Counted from the first letter of the stretch, positions 9,237 to 17,974 are shown. The stretch is 64,000 nt of DNA from Pseudanabaena sp. FACHB-2040 (GCF_014696715.1 NZ_JACJQO010000005.1:682001-746000), one strand, 5' to 3'. The notes: generated from the letters alone by a model not told the origin. Made by a program: numbers and translations.

Positions 9237-10376
9237 ATGACTGATGCGACGACCGATATCCTCGTCATTGAACACGACCCTATCACCGAGCATTTTTTGG
9301 TGCATACGCTACGGCAGCAGGGGTACACGGTGACGACCGCCCGTACGGGGCAGGAGGGGTTAGCCCAAGCCAAAACGCTGCAGCCCGCAGTCATTATTTG
9401 CGACTGGAATATTCCTGGCACTGTAGATGGGTTGACCATCTGTCAAACCGTTAAGCAGACTGTCGTCTCGACTACTTTTTTCCTGCTGCTGACGTCTCGC
9501 CACAGCATTGCCGATCGTGTTAAAGGGCTGGAGCTAGGGGCCGATGACCTCCTGTCCACACCGGTCGACGTAAATGAGCTGCGCGCTAGAGTGCGGGCCG
9601 GACTGCGGCTGCACCAGCTAGCCCGCGACTTGCGGCAGCAAAAGCAGCGGCTAGAAGACGAACTCGCAGAAGCAGAAGCCTACGTTCGCTCGCTGTTGCC
9701 CGATAGCCAAGCAGGGCGGGTGCCGATTCAGGCCCGCTTTGTACCCTCACAGCAGCTAGGCGGCGACTGCTACGACTATTACTGGCTGGATCCAGACTAT
9801 CTGGTGATGTACCTGCTAGACGTCTCAGGGCATGGGCTGGGGTCGGCTCTCCTGTCAACCTCGGTGCTAAACGTGCTGCGATCGCAATCTCTCCCCGACG
9901 TCAACTTCTATCGCCCAGAGAATGTGCTCAAAGCCCTGAACGAAACCTTTCAGATGAGCGACCAGAACCAGAAATACTTCACTATCTGGTACGGCGTTCT
10001 CAACTGCGCCAATCGGCAATTGCTCTATGCCAGTGCCGGACACCCACCTGCTGTCTTGATCTCTGAGCAGCAGCAGGGGTTTACCGCCGAGCGACTACGC
10101 ACCCCCGGCATGCCTATCGGCATGATGCCGGAAGCCCGCTATCAGTGGCAGCGGTGCCAGGTTCCCCCCAATAGCACCCTTTATCTCTTCAGTGACGGTC
10201 TCTACGAGGTGCTTCAGGACAACCGGGAATACATCGGGCTAGACGGATTTATTGATTGTCTGTCTCAGGCTCAGCGGCAGACCCATGTCGACGACATTCT
10301 ACAGTCCGTGGAGCGGCGGCGAAGCCCCGGTAGCGCCACCGACGACATGTCCCTGGTCTCAATCGTTATAGATTAG
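9237..10376 (+). CDS. Response regulator with PP2C-type (RsbU/SpoIIE) phosphatase domain
   Basis: The protein (379 residues from ATG 9237; a GTG lies one codon earlier) has an N-terminal receiver domain (about 1-125) with phospho-acceptor Asp in VIICDWNIPG near residue 58 and the switch lysine replaced in the LSTPVDVNEL stretch. A short coiled linker (RQQKQRLEDELAEAEAYV) follows, then a PP2C domain (about 165-379). It keeps the metal-binding acids in LGGDCYDYYWL and LLDVSGHGLGSALLS, plus YASAGHPPA, LFSDGLYEV and TDDMSLV. RsbU-like enzymes dephosphorylate STAS proteins in partner-switching circuits, and a STAS gene sits convergently 46 bp away. Confidence 0.92.
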   Translation: MTDATTDILVIEHDPITEHFLVHTLRQQGYTVTTARTGQEGLAQAKTLQPAVIICDWNIPGTVDGLTICQTVKQTVVSTTFFLLLTSRHSIADRVKGLELGADDLLSTPVDVNELRARVRAGLRLHQLARDLRQQKQRLEDELAEAEAYVRSLLPDSQAGRVPIQARFVPSQQLGGDCYDYYWLDPDYLVMYLLDVSGHGLGSALLSTSVLNVLRSQSLPDVNFYRPENVLKALNETFQMSDQNQKYFTIWYGVLNCANRQLLYASAGHPPAVLISEQQQGFTAERLRTPGMPIGMMPEARYQWQRCQVPPNSTLYLFSDGLYEVLQDNREYIGLDGFIDCLSQAQRQTHVDDILQSVERRRSPGSATDDMSLVSIVID

Positions 10377-10422
10377 GGTGTTCTAAATTAGGGTCTGGAC
10401 TTAAGACCTGGAGCAGGGCGCT

Positions 10423-10743
10423 CTAGCTCAGTACCTTAGCTTCAAACTCAGCGCGATCAGCAAACACCTCAAAGACCCGGTCCATTCCCGTCAGGTCAAA
10501 CAGCATGCGAACCTGATCGTTAATCGAGCAAATATACATCTTGCGCTCGGCTGCCCGCACTTTCTTCAAGACCATCACCAGACTGCCCAGCCCCGAGCTG
10601 TCAATAAAGCTGACTTTTTCTAGATCAATCAAAATTATCTCGTACTCCTCTGACAAAGCCTCATCCACGGCTTTACGGAAGGCCTCCGCGTGGGTACTGT
10701 CCAAAACTCCAGCTGGTTCAACAGCTTTAAAAGAAGAAGTCAT
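10423..10743 (-). CDS. STAS-domain anti-sigma factor antagonist (SpoIIAA/RsbV-like)
   Basis: The 106-residue protein is a single STAS domain with the phosphorylatable-serine motif FIDSSGLGSLVMVLKKV near residues 46-62, matching SpoIIAA/RsbV. When dephosphorylated, such proteins bind an anti-sigma or similar kinase and release its target. It faces the REC-PP2C phosphatase gene tail to tail across 46 bp, and that enzyme is the natural candidate to dephosphorylate it. I see no separate kinase (RsbW-like) gene in the window. Length is normal and the ATG at 10743 fits the family. Confidence 0.92.
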   Translation of the reverse strand: MTSSFKAVEPAGVLDSTHAEAFRKAVDEALSEEYEIILIDLEKVSFIDSSGLGSLVMVLKKVRAAERKMYICSINDQVRMLFDLTGMDRVFEVFADRAEFEAKVLS

Positions 10744-10898
10744 TTTGAGCCCTTACAACAGAATCACAAAAACACAGCTAATGCAGGATTTAGGGTGCTG
10801 CCCCTTACCTAGACAGCCTCTTGCTTCAGCACCTTTTTCACAGGGGCCTGTTTCAAGAGTACCGCTGTCAGTTAAGCAAACCGATAGCGCGCTATTAC

Positions 10899-11999
10899 CT
10901 AGACTGACAAAGTCTCCGTTGAAAGAGGGGGCTTTTCCGGAGAATAAATGCGCAAGGGCCTACGATCAGGGCCAATTTCAATCACCAGATCGACCCAGTC
11001 CGGCTGGCTGCATAGAGGAGTGATAAAAAGCTCTGGGTGTAACGCCTGCCAGAAATACTCGACAAATTGGTTCAAGGTAGCGTCGGACATACCTGCCTTG
11101 CCCTGAGCCATCATCTGGTGCTCGGCCTGACGCCGCCACCGCTGGCTGATACGGTAGTCCTGGGGATAGAGAACTACTAGACGGTCCAGAAGCGCCCACA
11201 GCGGCAGATATGCCTGCAGCTGCTGGTTCATATCACGAGCAAACTGGCGATCGGCCTCAGTCTCAATTGGCGGCGGTAGGGGCTGATCAAATCGTTGGGG
11301 CTCGATTGGCCGAACGCCCAAAAACCATCCTTCAAACAGCACAATATCAACATTTTCAACCCATTCGGGCGTTATCCGGTCCCCCTCTCCTCCATGCAGT
11401 GACTTATCAAACCGGGGTAGGGGCACCGCCTCTTCCGGCTGGGCCCGTCGCAGGTGCTCAAGAGTAGCAATGCCCAGATCAATATCGTGGGTGCCAGGTG
11501 GGCCTCGCCAGATCAGGCGAGGGTCAATTAGCCGCAGCTGTTGTCGGTCGGCATAGGTTTTATAGAGGTCATCAATGGACAGCCCTACCGTTCGATAGCC
11601 CATAACCTGAAGCAGCAGCTGCAAGATTTGGGTGAGCGTAGTTTTGCCTGTCCCCTGCCCGCCTAAAAACCCCTGAATTAAAGGTGAGGATTGGCTCTGT
11701 CGAGCCGCTCGCAGCTGCAGCGCTAGAGGCAGCCAGAGCTGCCAATAGAGCGGCAGGTAAGCGCTGAGAGGCTGGTGGGGCAGAGGCAGCCGATCGTGCA
11801 GCGGCACCATCTGATGTAGCCAGTGCAACCGTTCCTCTAGCGCTTCCCGAACCGTCTTGGGCGTGATTTGCCAGGCTGAGGAACGGCGGGTGTCGGTTAG
11901 TTCCCAGGCGATTAGCTGCTGCCACTGATCCTCGGCAATCGGCTGTCCGGCAAGGCTCTGCTCTAAAATTTGCACCACGTCTATCATCGCTACAGCCAT
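10899..11999 (-). CDS. D-glycerate 3-kinase, plant/cyanobacterial GLYK type
   Basis: The 366-residue protein has a P-loop GGQGTGKTTLTQ near residue 112, then GLSIDDLYKTY near 140, GPPGTHDIDLG near 166, LPRFDKSLHGGEGDR near 195 and VDIVLFEGWFLGVRP near 217. These are the marks of plant-type glycerate kinase of the PRK-like P-loop kinases. It phosphorylates glycerate to 3-phosphoglycerate, the last step of photorespiratory recycling, in the cytoplasm. The ATG is one base from the stop of the upstream DUF3352 gene, so the two are probably co-transcribed. A second ATG lies four codons in. The role of the DUF3352 neighbour is not explained by this function. Confidence 0.9.
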   Translation of the reverse strand: MAVAMIDVVQILEQSLAGQPIAEDQWQQLIAWELTDTRRSSAWQITPKTVREALEERLHWLHQMVPLHDRLPLPHQPLSAYLPLYWQLWLPLALQLRAARQSQSSPLIQGFLGGQGTGKTTLTQILQLLLQVMGYRTVGLSIDDLYKTYADRQQLRLIDPRLIWRGPPGTHDIDLGIATLEHLRRAQPEEAVPLPRFDKSLHGGEGDRITPEWVENVDIVLFEGWFLGVRPIEPQRFDQPLPPPIETEADRQFARDMNQQLQAYLPLWALLDRLVVLYPQDYRISQRWRRQAEHQMMAQGKAGMSDATLNQFVEYFWQALHPELFITPLCSQPDWVDLVIEIGPDRRPLRIYSPEKPPLSTETLSV

Positions 12000-12000
12000 C

Positions 12001-13773
12001 CTATGACCTGCTAAGCCGAAAGAAGATGCCGCCTGAGTAAGCCTGTTCGTCTCGACCGTAGCTAGTCACTGCGATCGACTGTAGATGGCTGAATAGGGGT
12101 TGGCCTAAGGTTTCAATAAGCTTGAGCCAGGGAGCCCGATTCAGCCAATCTGGTCTGAGGGTTTGCCAGTCGAGATAGAGGTAGCCTGCATTGGGCAGGG
12201 TTAAAGGCTCGATAGTTTTTTGCCATTGAGGCGAGGTGAGCAGCGAGTTGCCATTCACCTGAAACGCTCGGTAAAGGCTGGTGGGCGAGTTTGACAGCAG
12301 TTCGTACTCTCCTGACTGAGTGTGCAGACCTGCAACTGTTGTAGTCACAACTAGTTCAGGGGATGCGCCCGCTGGAGATGAGGAATTTGGATCTGGGGTG
12401 GAGGCAATGGATAGACGAGTCCAGGCCGAGACTGATTGATCTGCCAATGTCAGGGGGCCTACGCTCAAACCCTGCTGTCGGGCCAGCTCATCAAAGCGGG
12501 CCATTGCCGCTGGGGTATTGTCTTGGTGGTGGGCAGCTAGCACCCAGCCTGAGGCCATTTGAGGGGAGCGAGTCACCAGTCCTAAAGCATAGTCTCCGCT
12601 AATCCAATCTAGCAGCGCTTCTGGCGGTTGATTAGGCAAAGGGGCCTGCAGGCGATCCCACAGTGGCTGCCAGGCGGGTACCGCAGCCGCATAATAGGGC
12701 AGATTGTTGCGAACATCTTGCCACAGCTGGTCTAGCTGGCTACCCACGGCAGCCAGTGCTGTGTCGGCAGGCAAAAATTGGGCGGCCTCGGGCGGTACCG
12801 GGGTAGCCTGCTGTGGTTTGAACGGATGTCCAGCAGCGGCCAGCAGCACTGTATCAGCCAACAGTCCTTGACGGTGAGGGCGCAGGGAGAAAACAGCTCG
12901 ATCAATTATGCCGTCTGAGCTGCCTAAGCCTTGAGTCCGGAGAGCGGCAGTCGTATGGGTAGCCAACCCTAACCAGCTCAAGCTGGGGGGCAAGTTAACA
13001 ACGGCTAGACCAATTCGACTGTTGTCTAGCGAAGCTACAGCTTTCCGGTAGCCCAGGTCGTGCTCCAGATTGAGATCTCTAGACTGGGCTGCGGTTAAGG
13101 CCTGCTGCAAAACTCTGGGGTCGTTAGCCAACAGAACAAACTTTTGGCCAACTAGAGCGCTGGCAACGGACTGAGGGCCAAATTCAGCAATTCCAGCTTG
13201 AGGCAAATCAGCTGGGGAGGGGTCGCCTTGAGCTGGGGTATAAATTAGCTTGCTGCCCGCAAACTGCTCAAATCTGAGGCGGTCTCCTGCGATCGCACGT
13301 TTTTGCCAAAACAGCTCGAGCACAGCCTTAGCCCGCTCGCTATCGCGGCAGCTCAGGGCTAGCAGGTAGCCGGGCTGGCTGCCGTTATCGGGATCTTGAT
13401 CAAGATCCGCTGTTGTGACGGCAAAGGTAATCTCGTTGCCTAACCAGGGACGAATATCCTCTTCGTAGGTCAGTCCCACCCCTGCTAGCAAGGATTTTTC
13501 TAGCCGAGCAATCTCGGCTTGGGTTTGCCGTCGATCGCCTGGAGCCGCTAGCAGCAGCCACAGATCTGTCAGGCGATCGGGGCGAGTTAACAGCGACACC
13601 ATAACGGGCGCATTCTTAGAGACAAAGGGAGCCGCAGTGGGCAGCGACTGTCCCCCCTGAGCAAGCAGAAAAAGTGGACTCCGAGAGGTGAGCCCAATAA
13701 ATCCACCGATTCCCACCACCAGCAAAGCCACCACAACCAGAGTCAAGGTGGAAAAAAACGTTCGGACTTTCAT
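12001..13773 (-). CDS. DUF3352 domain-containing membrane-anchored protein
   Basis: The 590-residue protein has one N-terminal membrane anchor (about residues 8-30) followed by a large extracytoplasmic domain. It shows the DUF3352 pattern known mainly from cyanobacteria: SKNAPVMVSLLTRPDRL near 50, LGNEITFAVTTADLD near 108, and recurring segments such as FLPADTALAAVGSQLDQLW near 335. It ends with SGGIFFRLSRS. No catalytic motif is visible and the molecular function is unknown to me. The stop codon is one base before the glycerate kinase start. ATG at 13773 gives a normal positively charged N-terminus for an inserted anchor. Confidence 0.85.
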   Translation of the reverse strand: MKVRTFFSTLTLVVVALLVVGIGGFIGLTSRSPLFLLAQGGQSLPTAAPFVSKNAPVMVSLLTRPDRLTDLWLLLAAPGDRRQTQAEIARLEKSLLAGVGLTYEEDIRPWLGNEITFAVTTADLDQDPDNGSQPGYLLALSCRDSERAKAVLELFWQKRAIAGDRLRFEQFAGSKLIYTPAQGDPSPADLPQAGIAEFGPQSVASALVGQKFVLLANDPRVLQQALTAAQSRDLNLEHDLGYRKAVASLDNSRIGLAVVNLPPSLSWLGLATHTTAALRTQGLGSSDGIIDRAVFSLRPHRQGLLADTVLLAAAGHPFKPQQATPVPPEAAQFLPADTALAAVGSQLDQLWQDVRNNLPYYAAAVPAWQPLWDRLQAPLPNQPPEALLDWISGDYALGLVTRSPQMASGWVLAAHHQDNTPAAMARFDELARQQGLSVGPLTLADQSVSAWTRLSIASTPDPNSSSPAGASPELVVTTTVAGLHTQSGEYELLSNSPTSLYRAFQVNGNSLLTSPQWQKTIEPLTLPNAGYLYLDWQTLRPDWLNRAPWLKLIETLGQPLFSHLQSIAVTSYGRDEQAYSGGIFFRLSRS

Positions 13774-13949
13774 GCGATCAATCGAACTAGCACCAGAGAT
13801 TCCTGACCTCTATGCCCTTGACTCGGACGCAGTGGTCAAGAGCTAGTTTATTACTGCAGGGCAGATGCCAGCGCTAGATCTCTATGTAAGTCGCCGTAAT
13901 TTAAGGATTGTGAAGGTTTTGCCCGGTGCTAACGAGAATCAAGGCTGAG

Positions 13950-14564
13950 CTAGACCACTAGATCCGGATCCAGTCCTCGCCAAACAGCGATCAAGCGCCC
14001 CTGCAAATCTACAGCCTCTGCCGGAAATTCCATCACCGGATACTTGGGGTTGGCCGGCTTAAGCTGCACCAGATTGCCCTGACGGTGAAAGGATTTTAAG
14101 GTTGTACCGCTCTCCACACGGGCAGCCACGATGGTACCTTCCCGCAGGCTTTGAGGATCGGTAATGGGGCGCATAATGACGACATCGCCGTCGCAAATCT
14201 GCTCCCCAATCATGCTGTCTCCGGTAACTTTTAGCGCGTAGTCATTGGTCCGAATGGGCAGCCCAGTCAGGTCCAAGCGCTCAATCCCGTCGGTAAACAC
14301 TTCATTGACAAAACCAGCGGCAATGGTGCCCAGGATAGGTACACCCCGAGCATTTCCTTTAACGCGAATGGTTCTTGCCTTGCCCTCGCTCCATTCGATG
14401 TAGCCTTTATTCTTAAGATGCTCCAGACGGCTCTGAATAGGAGCAGGTGACTTCAACCCCATAGCCCGCATCATCTGGCGAATGGAAGGAGAGTGCTGAT
14501 GCTCTCGGATGTAGTCTACCAGCCAGTCGTAAAGCTCTTGTTGGGCAACAGTAAGGGGTTCCAT
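13950..14564 (-). CDS. lexA: LexA repressor (S24 family)
   Basis: The 204-residue protein has an N-terminal winged helix-turn-helix (about residues 1-70) with HQHSPSIRQMMRAMGLKS and HLKNKGYIEW. The C-terminal S24 domain keeps the serine in KVTGDSMIGEQI near residue 117, the lysine in SGTTLKSF near 156, and the Ala-Gly cleavage site in GTIAAGFVNE near 82, so RecA-stimulated self-cleavage looks possible. In cyanobacteria LexA controls DNA-repair genes in some species and carbon or redox genes in others. A sequence fitting the cyanobacterial LexA box lies 38 bp upstream of the start, which suggests autoregulation. The gene follows sigA on the same strand but a strong terminator separates them. 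Confidence 0.95.
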   Translation of the reverse strand: MEPLTVAQQELYDWLVDYIREHQHSPSIRQMMRAMGLKSPAPIQSRLEHLKNKGYIEWSEGKARTIRVKGNARGVPILGTIAAGFVNEVFTDGIERLDLTGLPIRTNDYALKVTGDSMIGEQICDGDVVIMRPITDPQSLREGTIVAARVESGTTLKSFHRQGNLVQLKPANPKYPVMEFPAEAVDLQGRLIAVWRGLDPDLVV

Positions 14565-14601
14565 AGTGGGAGACGCTCAAACGCTGTACGGTAATCATAA
14601 C

Positions 14602-14615
14602 AGAACAAGTGTACC
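14602..14615 (-). promoter_or_regulatory. LexA box in the lexA promoter
   Basis: Read on the lexA strand this is GGTACACTTGTTCT, which fits every position of the cyanobacterial LexA consensus RGTAC-N3-D-GTWC-B reported for Anabaena. It lies 38-51 bp upstream of the lexA ATG. The position fits negative autoregulation, which is inference. Confidence 0.75.
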
Positions 14616-14712
14616 AATAAATACAGAGTTCTGTCTATAATCTATGTAAACATCTGTATTGTCTACCCCTAAAGCTTGCTCCCTCAGCAAGCCACAACCC
14701 AACTAAACAGCT

Positions 14713-14752
14713 CAACTAAAAAGTAAAGAGACCGCCCGTAGACGATCTCTTT
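14713..14752 (-). terminator. Rho-independent terminator of sigA
   Basis: On the minus strand AAAGAGATCGTC (14752-14741) pairs with GGCGGTCTCTTT (14736-14725) through 12 positions, including G-T pairs, around a TACG loop. A T-rich tail (ACTTTTTAG) follows. It lies 68 bp past the sigA stop and upstream of lexA, so it ends the sigA transcript and separates the two genes. Confidence 0.85.
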
Positions 14753-14819
14753 AATAATCACTTGTAGGACGATATCCTGCAAGCTGTTAGATCCAGGAAG
14801 ATCTCACCCTTACCTGCTC

Positions 14820-15944
14820 CTAACGGATGTATTCCTTAAGGATGCTGTTGCGGTTGGGGTGGCGAAGCTTGCGCAGGGCCTTGGCCTCAATTTGACGGAT
14901 GCGCTCACGTGTAACGTTAAAGATCTGGCCAATTTCTTCCAGAGTCTTCATCCGGCCATCGTCAAGGCCGTAACGTAGACGCAGCACATCGCGTTCGCGG
15001 GGGCTGAGGGTGCCTAAAACACTCTCTAGGTCTTCCCGCAGCAGGCTCTTGGAGACCTGATCTTCTGGAGTTTCACCATCGGACTCGATGAAGTCTCCTA
15101 GACGGGAGTCTTCTTCTTTACCAATGGGAGTCTCTAGGGAGATGGGCAGCTGAGCTGACTTAGCGATGAAGCGAAGCTTCTCGATAGTCATTTCCATGCG
15201 GGTTGCAATTTCCTCTTCCGTGGGCTTGCGGCCCAGTTCTTGAGACAGCAGCTTAGTGGTTTTCTTAATCCGAGAGATGGTTTCGTACAGGTGAACCGGC
15301 AGACGAATCGTGCGGGACTGATCTGCGATCGCACGGGTGATAGCCTGACGGATCCACCAGGTCGCATAGGTAGAGAACTTGTAACCCTTTTCGTGGTCAA
15401 ACTTCTCCGCCGCTCGAATCAGGCCTAGGCTGCCTTCCTGGATCAAATCCTGGAAAGATAGCCCTCGGTTCATATACTTCTTGGCAATGGAGACGACCAG
15501 TCGCAGGTTGGACTGCACCATTTTGTCTTTGGCGCGGCGACCTACGTGTAGACGGCGGCGGAAGGCTGGCAGTTCCATGCCCACCTGACTCGCCCACTCA
15601 TCATCTCGAGGATCCCGTTGCAGGCTCTCAACTAAACCTTCTCGAATACGCTCCAGCTCCAGGAGGTCCGCAATTTTGCGAGCCAGTTCGATTTCCTCTT
15701 CGGCCCTCAGCAGGCGAATTCTTCCAATTTCTTGGAGATAAAGACGAATGGAATCTTCAGTGTAATGGCCCCGTTTCTTGGCTGGAGTACGGCGGCGGGA
15801 AGTTTTTCCCTTGGCTCCTTTAGCCGGCCCCTCCTCCTCCTCTTCGTCTGGAGCGACAAAATCCTCGTCCCCATCGTTACCAAGCAAGAGTTCTAGCTCG
15901 TTCTCCGGCTCAATGGTTTCGAGCAGATGATTAGCTTGAGTCAT
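14820..15944 (-). CDS. sigA: Principal RNA polymerase sigma factor SigA/RpoD
   Basis: The protein (374 residues from this start) is a group 1 sigma-70 factor. It has an acidic N-terminus with EEEEEG, region 1.2 ([16 protein letters not shown]), region 2 ([27 protein letters not shown] and [17 protein letters not shown]), region 3 and region 4 ([17 protein letters not shown] and [20 protein letters not shown]). The extended frame has an ATG at 16010, but I choose 15944 because GAGG lies 10 nt before it and known cyanobacterial SigA proteins begin with the same MTQAN pattern. It directs core transcription of housekeeping genes. It is followed by a strong terminator and then lexA. Confidence 0.95.
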   Translation of the reverse strand: MTQANHLLETIEPENELELLLGNDGDEDFVAPDEEEEEGPAKGAKGKTSRRRTPAKKRGHYTEDSIRLYLQEIGRIRLLRAEEEIELARKIADLLELERIREGLVESLQRDPRDDEWASQVGMELPAFRRRLHVGRRAKDKMVQSNLRLVVSIAKKYMNRGLSFQDLIQEGSLGLIRAAEKFDHEKGYKFSTYATWWIRQAITRAIADQSRTIRLPVHLYETISRIKKTTKLLSQELGRKPTEEEIATRMEMTIEKLRFIAKSAQLPISLETPIGKEEDSRLGDFIESDGETPEDQVSKSLLREDLESVLGTLSPRERDVLRLRYGLDDGRMKTLEEIGQIFNVTRERIRQIEAKALRKLRHPNRNSILKEYIR

Positions 15945-16413
15945 GCCGCGATCCTCGTGCTCCTCTAAATTCAAGACAAAGGCTTCATTCAAACTAGCAC
16001 TCCGGGTCAAACCCTGCCTGCTATTTCTAAAGCGTTGTTAACGCTTTGTGTCACCCGTAGGCCGGACTTAAGAAATAACGTGACAGAGAGTCTTCCCAGA
16101 ATCCCAAAAAAAGTCACAGTTGGGCGTGAATGTAGCCTCCCAGTATTACCGGGAACCATTCCGCCAAAAGTTTTCCAATTGTAACTTCTCCAACAAAGAT
16201 GTACCACCTAAATGCTTGATTTCCGGCTTAGAATTCACACACTCCTTAATCAAAACCCGCAAATTGGTAGCCACGGCGACTTCCTAAATTTTTTGGAGGC
16301 TGTATGTAGGTCAAGAAAAGCCTATTTTTTTAAGAATTAAAAAGGAATTCACGCTGAGCAGCTGCTCTTTCTAGCGCTCTAGTCTTATGGAGAAGGTCTT
16401 GTTAAAGGAGGTG
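15945..16413. other. sigA upstream region, non-coding
   Basis: About 470 bases lie upstream of sigA and downstream of the small conserved gene at 16414-16740. The only clear structure is AAAGCGTT-GTT-AACGCTTT at 16029-16047, an 8-bp perfect stem with a 3-nt loop, in the probable sigA leader. The rest is AT-richer than the genes and should contain the sigA promoters. I see no tRNA and no convincing small gene. Confidence 0.5.
16029..16047. repeat. Inverted repeat 85 bp upstream of the sigA start
   Basis: AAAGCGTT at 16029-16036 and AACGCTTT at 16040-16047 form a perfect 8-bp inverted repeat around GTT. It could be an operator or a leader hairpin of sigA. No T-run follows on either strand. Confidence 0.45.
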
Positions 16414-16740
16414 CTAAAGAAAGTCGCTAGTTTTTGAAGCCTCAGAGCTAACGTCTGCCGAGGGTTGGTACACTGACTGCTGCAGGCTCGTAACTGCCAA
16501 CTTTTGATTGCGTAAGCTGATCCACAGGCTGCAGTGGTTGTCTGCCGTGCTCACAACAATGCCAGCCTGCCGCTCAGCTAACCTGCAGGCCGTCTGGTAA
16601 AGCCGAGATCGCTGATCGGTCTTGACGGTTTGGGCGCGGTAGTAAAGCTCGTTCCGATGATGCAGTCCATCCTGCACCCTGCCATTGAACCAGAACTTAA
16701 AGAGGTTCAACTGGCTTTCTAGCAAAATTTGAGGCAGCAC
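16414..16740 (-). CDS. Conserved small protein of unknown function (108 residues)
   Basis: The frame starts with GTG at 16740 with GGAG 9 nt before it. The product has no membrane segment. It contains LFKFWFNGRV, HRNELYYRAQ and LYQTACRLAERQAGIVVSTADNHCSLWISLR, a pattern I associate loosely with small cyanobacterial hypothetical proteins ending in WVSLR followed by a variable tail. I cannot assign a function. It is a single gene on the minus strand between sigA and a receiver-like gene. Codon use resembles neighbouring genes, which supports it as real. Confidence 0.6.
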   Translation of the reverse strand: MLPQILLESQLNLFKFWFNGRVQDGLHHRNELYYRAQTVKTDQRSRLYQTACRLAERQAGIVVSTADNHCSLWISLRNQKLAVTSLQQSVYQPSADVSSEASKTSDFL

Positions 16741-16995
16741 AGGGCTTCACTCCAATCTCGTTGGGGATAGGGAACAAGGAAATACCCAGTGACTTGCCAA
16801 AGCGTTGGGAGCAAATCTAGAGCATCCCGATCAAAGTTTCTCAGCTAGCAAAATTTTTAGGTTACAGTCAGACTCAGCATCAAAGCTAGCAGGCAAAGGG
16901 TTAGGGAGCTTACTAGAGCTCTGTTAGAAATACTTTTCCTAGTCTACCCAGGGGGAACGCTGCCTATCTTGGGGTAGGAGAAATGGGGCTTACGT

Positions 16996-17376
16996 CTAGC
17001 TCTGTTTAGCCAGGGCTGATTCGACTAGAGAGGTGAGAACTTCTCCACTCAAGGGCTTAACTAGAAATCCGTCGAGACCAGGATTCTCATCCTGCTGTCC
17101 CCAGCGGGGGCTGGTTGAATCAGTCAAGGCAACAATAGTCATGTTGGCTGTACTGGCTCCCTGGCGCAGCTGTTCTACTAGAGGCTGAGACCAATTTTGC
17201 CCATCGCCTATCAAAATCACGAGGTAGGGAGGTACCTGATGAACTTTGGCCAGCGCTTGTTCTGCTGTCCCTGCAATGAAAACAGGACAGTGCAGCTGAG
17301 TCAGCAGAGAATGAACTCCACTCGATTCTTGCCGCTGGGTATCCAATACTAAAATGTAGCGATGAGTCTTTGACAT
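16996..17376 (-). CDS. Stand-alone receiver-like protein lacking the phospho-acceptor aspartate
   Basis: The 126-residue protein has the length and layout of a CheY-like receiver: ILVLDTQ near residue 8, ALAKVHQVPPYLVILIGDG near 41-59, TIVALTDS near 79 and the switch lysine in GFLVKPLSGEVL near 104. The position of the phosphorylated Asp holds Ile56, with an Asp two residues later, and only one of the two usual N-terminal acids remains (Asp12). It is therefore a probable pseudo-receiver that binds a partner without normal phosphorylation. It stands alone, next to a large structured intergenic region. Confidence 0.75.
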   Translation of the reverse strand: MSKTHRYILVLDTQRQESSGVHSLLTQLHCPVFIAGTAEQALAKVHQVPPYLVILIGDGQNWSQPLVEQLRQGASTANMTIVALTDSTSPRWGQQDENPGLDGFLVKPLSGEVLTSLVESALAKQS

Positions 17377-17764
17377 ACACAGTAAACTACTCTGGCTTTT
17401 TATAGTAGTTAGTCCTCGAGAAGTAGCTTTAAAAGTTTCGCATTGTCCAAAATATGGCTAAAAGCCTGAAAGGCTGGTTTCACGGTCTTGTTAGGGTTAG
17501 TAGGGCAATAATCTTCTTCCGTTTTTTTTAGCCTTGTGAAATCAAATCTAAATAACGAAATTCCGGTGAGCTGTTAGCCCTGAAGGCAGTTCAAGTAATG
17601 CAGCTTAAGTCTTCGCAATAAAGCTTTATACAAAAGCAAAAAATTACTTAAGATTGCCAGCAAAAAAACAAATGCCTTACTTCAAATGCTTGCCTGCTCA
17701 TCTTTTTAAGCTTTTTACCTTGTTTTTTAATAGACCCGAAAGCCCGCTTTTAAAGTCGATTAGG

Positions 17765-17799
17765 CAAGCTAGCTAGAGAGCACAGCTCTAGCTAGCTTG
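17765..17799. repeat. Perfect 14-bp stem-loop
   Basis: CAAGCTAGCTAGAG at 17765-17778 and its exact reverse complement at 17786-17799 flank the 7-nt loop AGCACAG. It lies 21 bp beyond the stop of the possible minus-strand small gene. No clear T-run follows on either strand, so terminator function is uncertain. Confidence 0.7.
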
Positions 17800-17820
17800 A
17801 TATCTTTCTTAGGAGAGATG

Positions 17821-17928
17821 TCAGGATTCTGGGGTTTGCTCTTGGACTATTAGGTGATTGCTCTGTCTGCTCAATTGTTTCAACTCTTCTTCAAAAAAGC
17901 TGGGCTGAGCTTCGGAGTTTTGCATCAT
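17821..17928 (-). CDS. Possible 35-residue small protein
   Basis: The frame begins with two ATG codons and encodes MMQNSEAQPSFFEEELKQ continuing to a polar C-terminus (QEQTPES). It has no membrane helix and no recognised family. I see no ribosome site before the ATG, which argues against it. The stem-loop 21 bp downstream is what would be expected at the end of a short transcript. It is listed only as a candidate. Confidence 0.25.
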   Translation of the reverse strand: MMQNSEAQPSFFEEELKQLSRQSNHLIVQEQTPES

Positions 17929-17953
17929 TTGAGTAGGTTGATCGCCTTAGTTA

Positions 17954-17974
17954 AAGTAGGATTTGGGCCTACTT
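17954..17974. repeat. 7-bp stem-loop upstream of the nth-like gene
   Basis: AAGTAGG and CCTACTT flank a 7-nt loop, ending 20 bp before the ATG at 17995. It could be a leader hairpin or an operator. Confidence 0.4.

Noticed and set aside
14611..14624. GTA-N8-TAC motif (NtcA-like site) in the lexA promoter
   Set aside because: The motif occurs by chance about 16 times in 64 kb, overlaps the better supported LexA box, and has no suitably spaced -10 element.
16942..16979. Possible terminator after the receiver-like gene (CTACCC...GGGTAG)
   Set aside because: Only a 6-bp stem with a long loop and no T-run.
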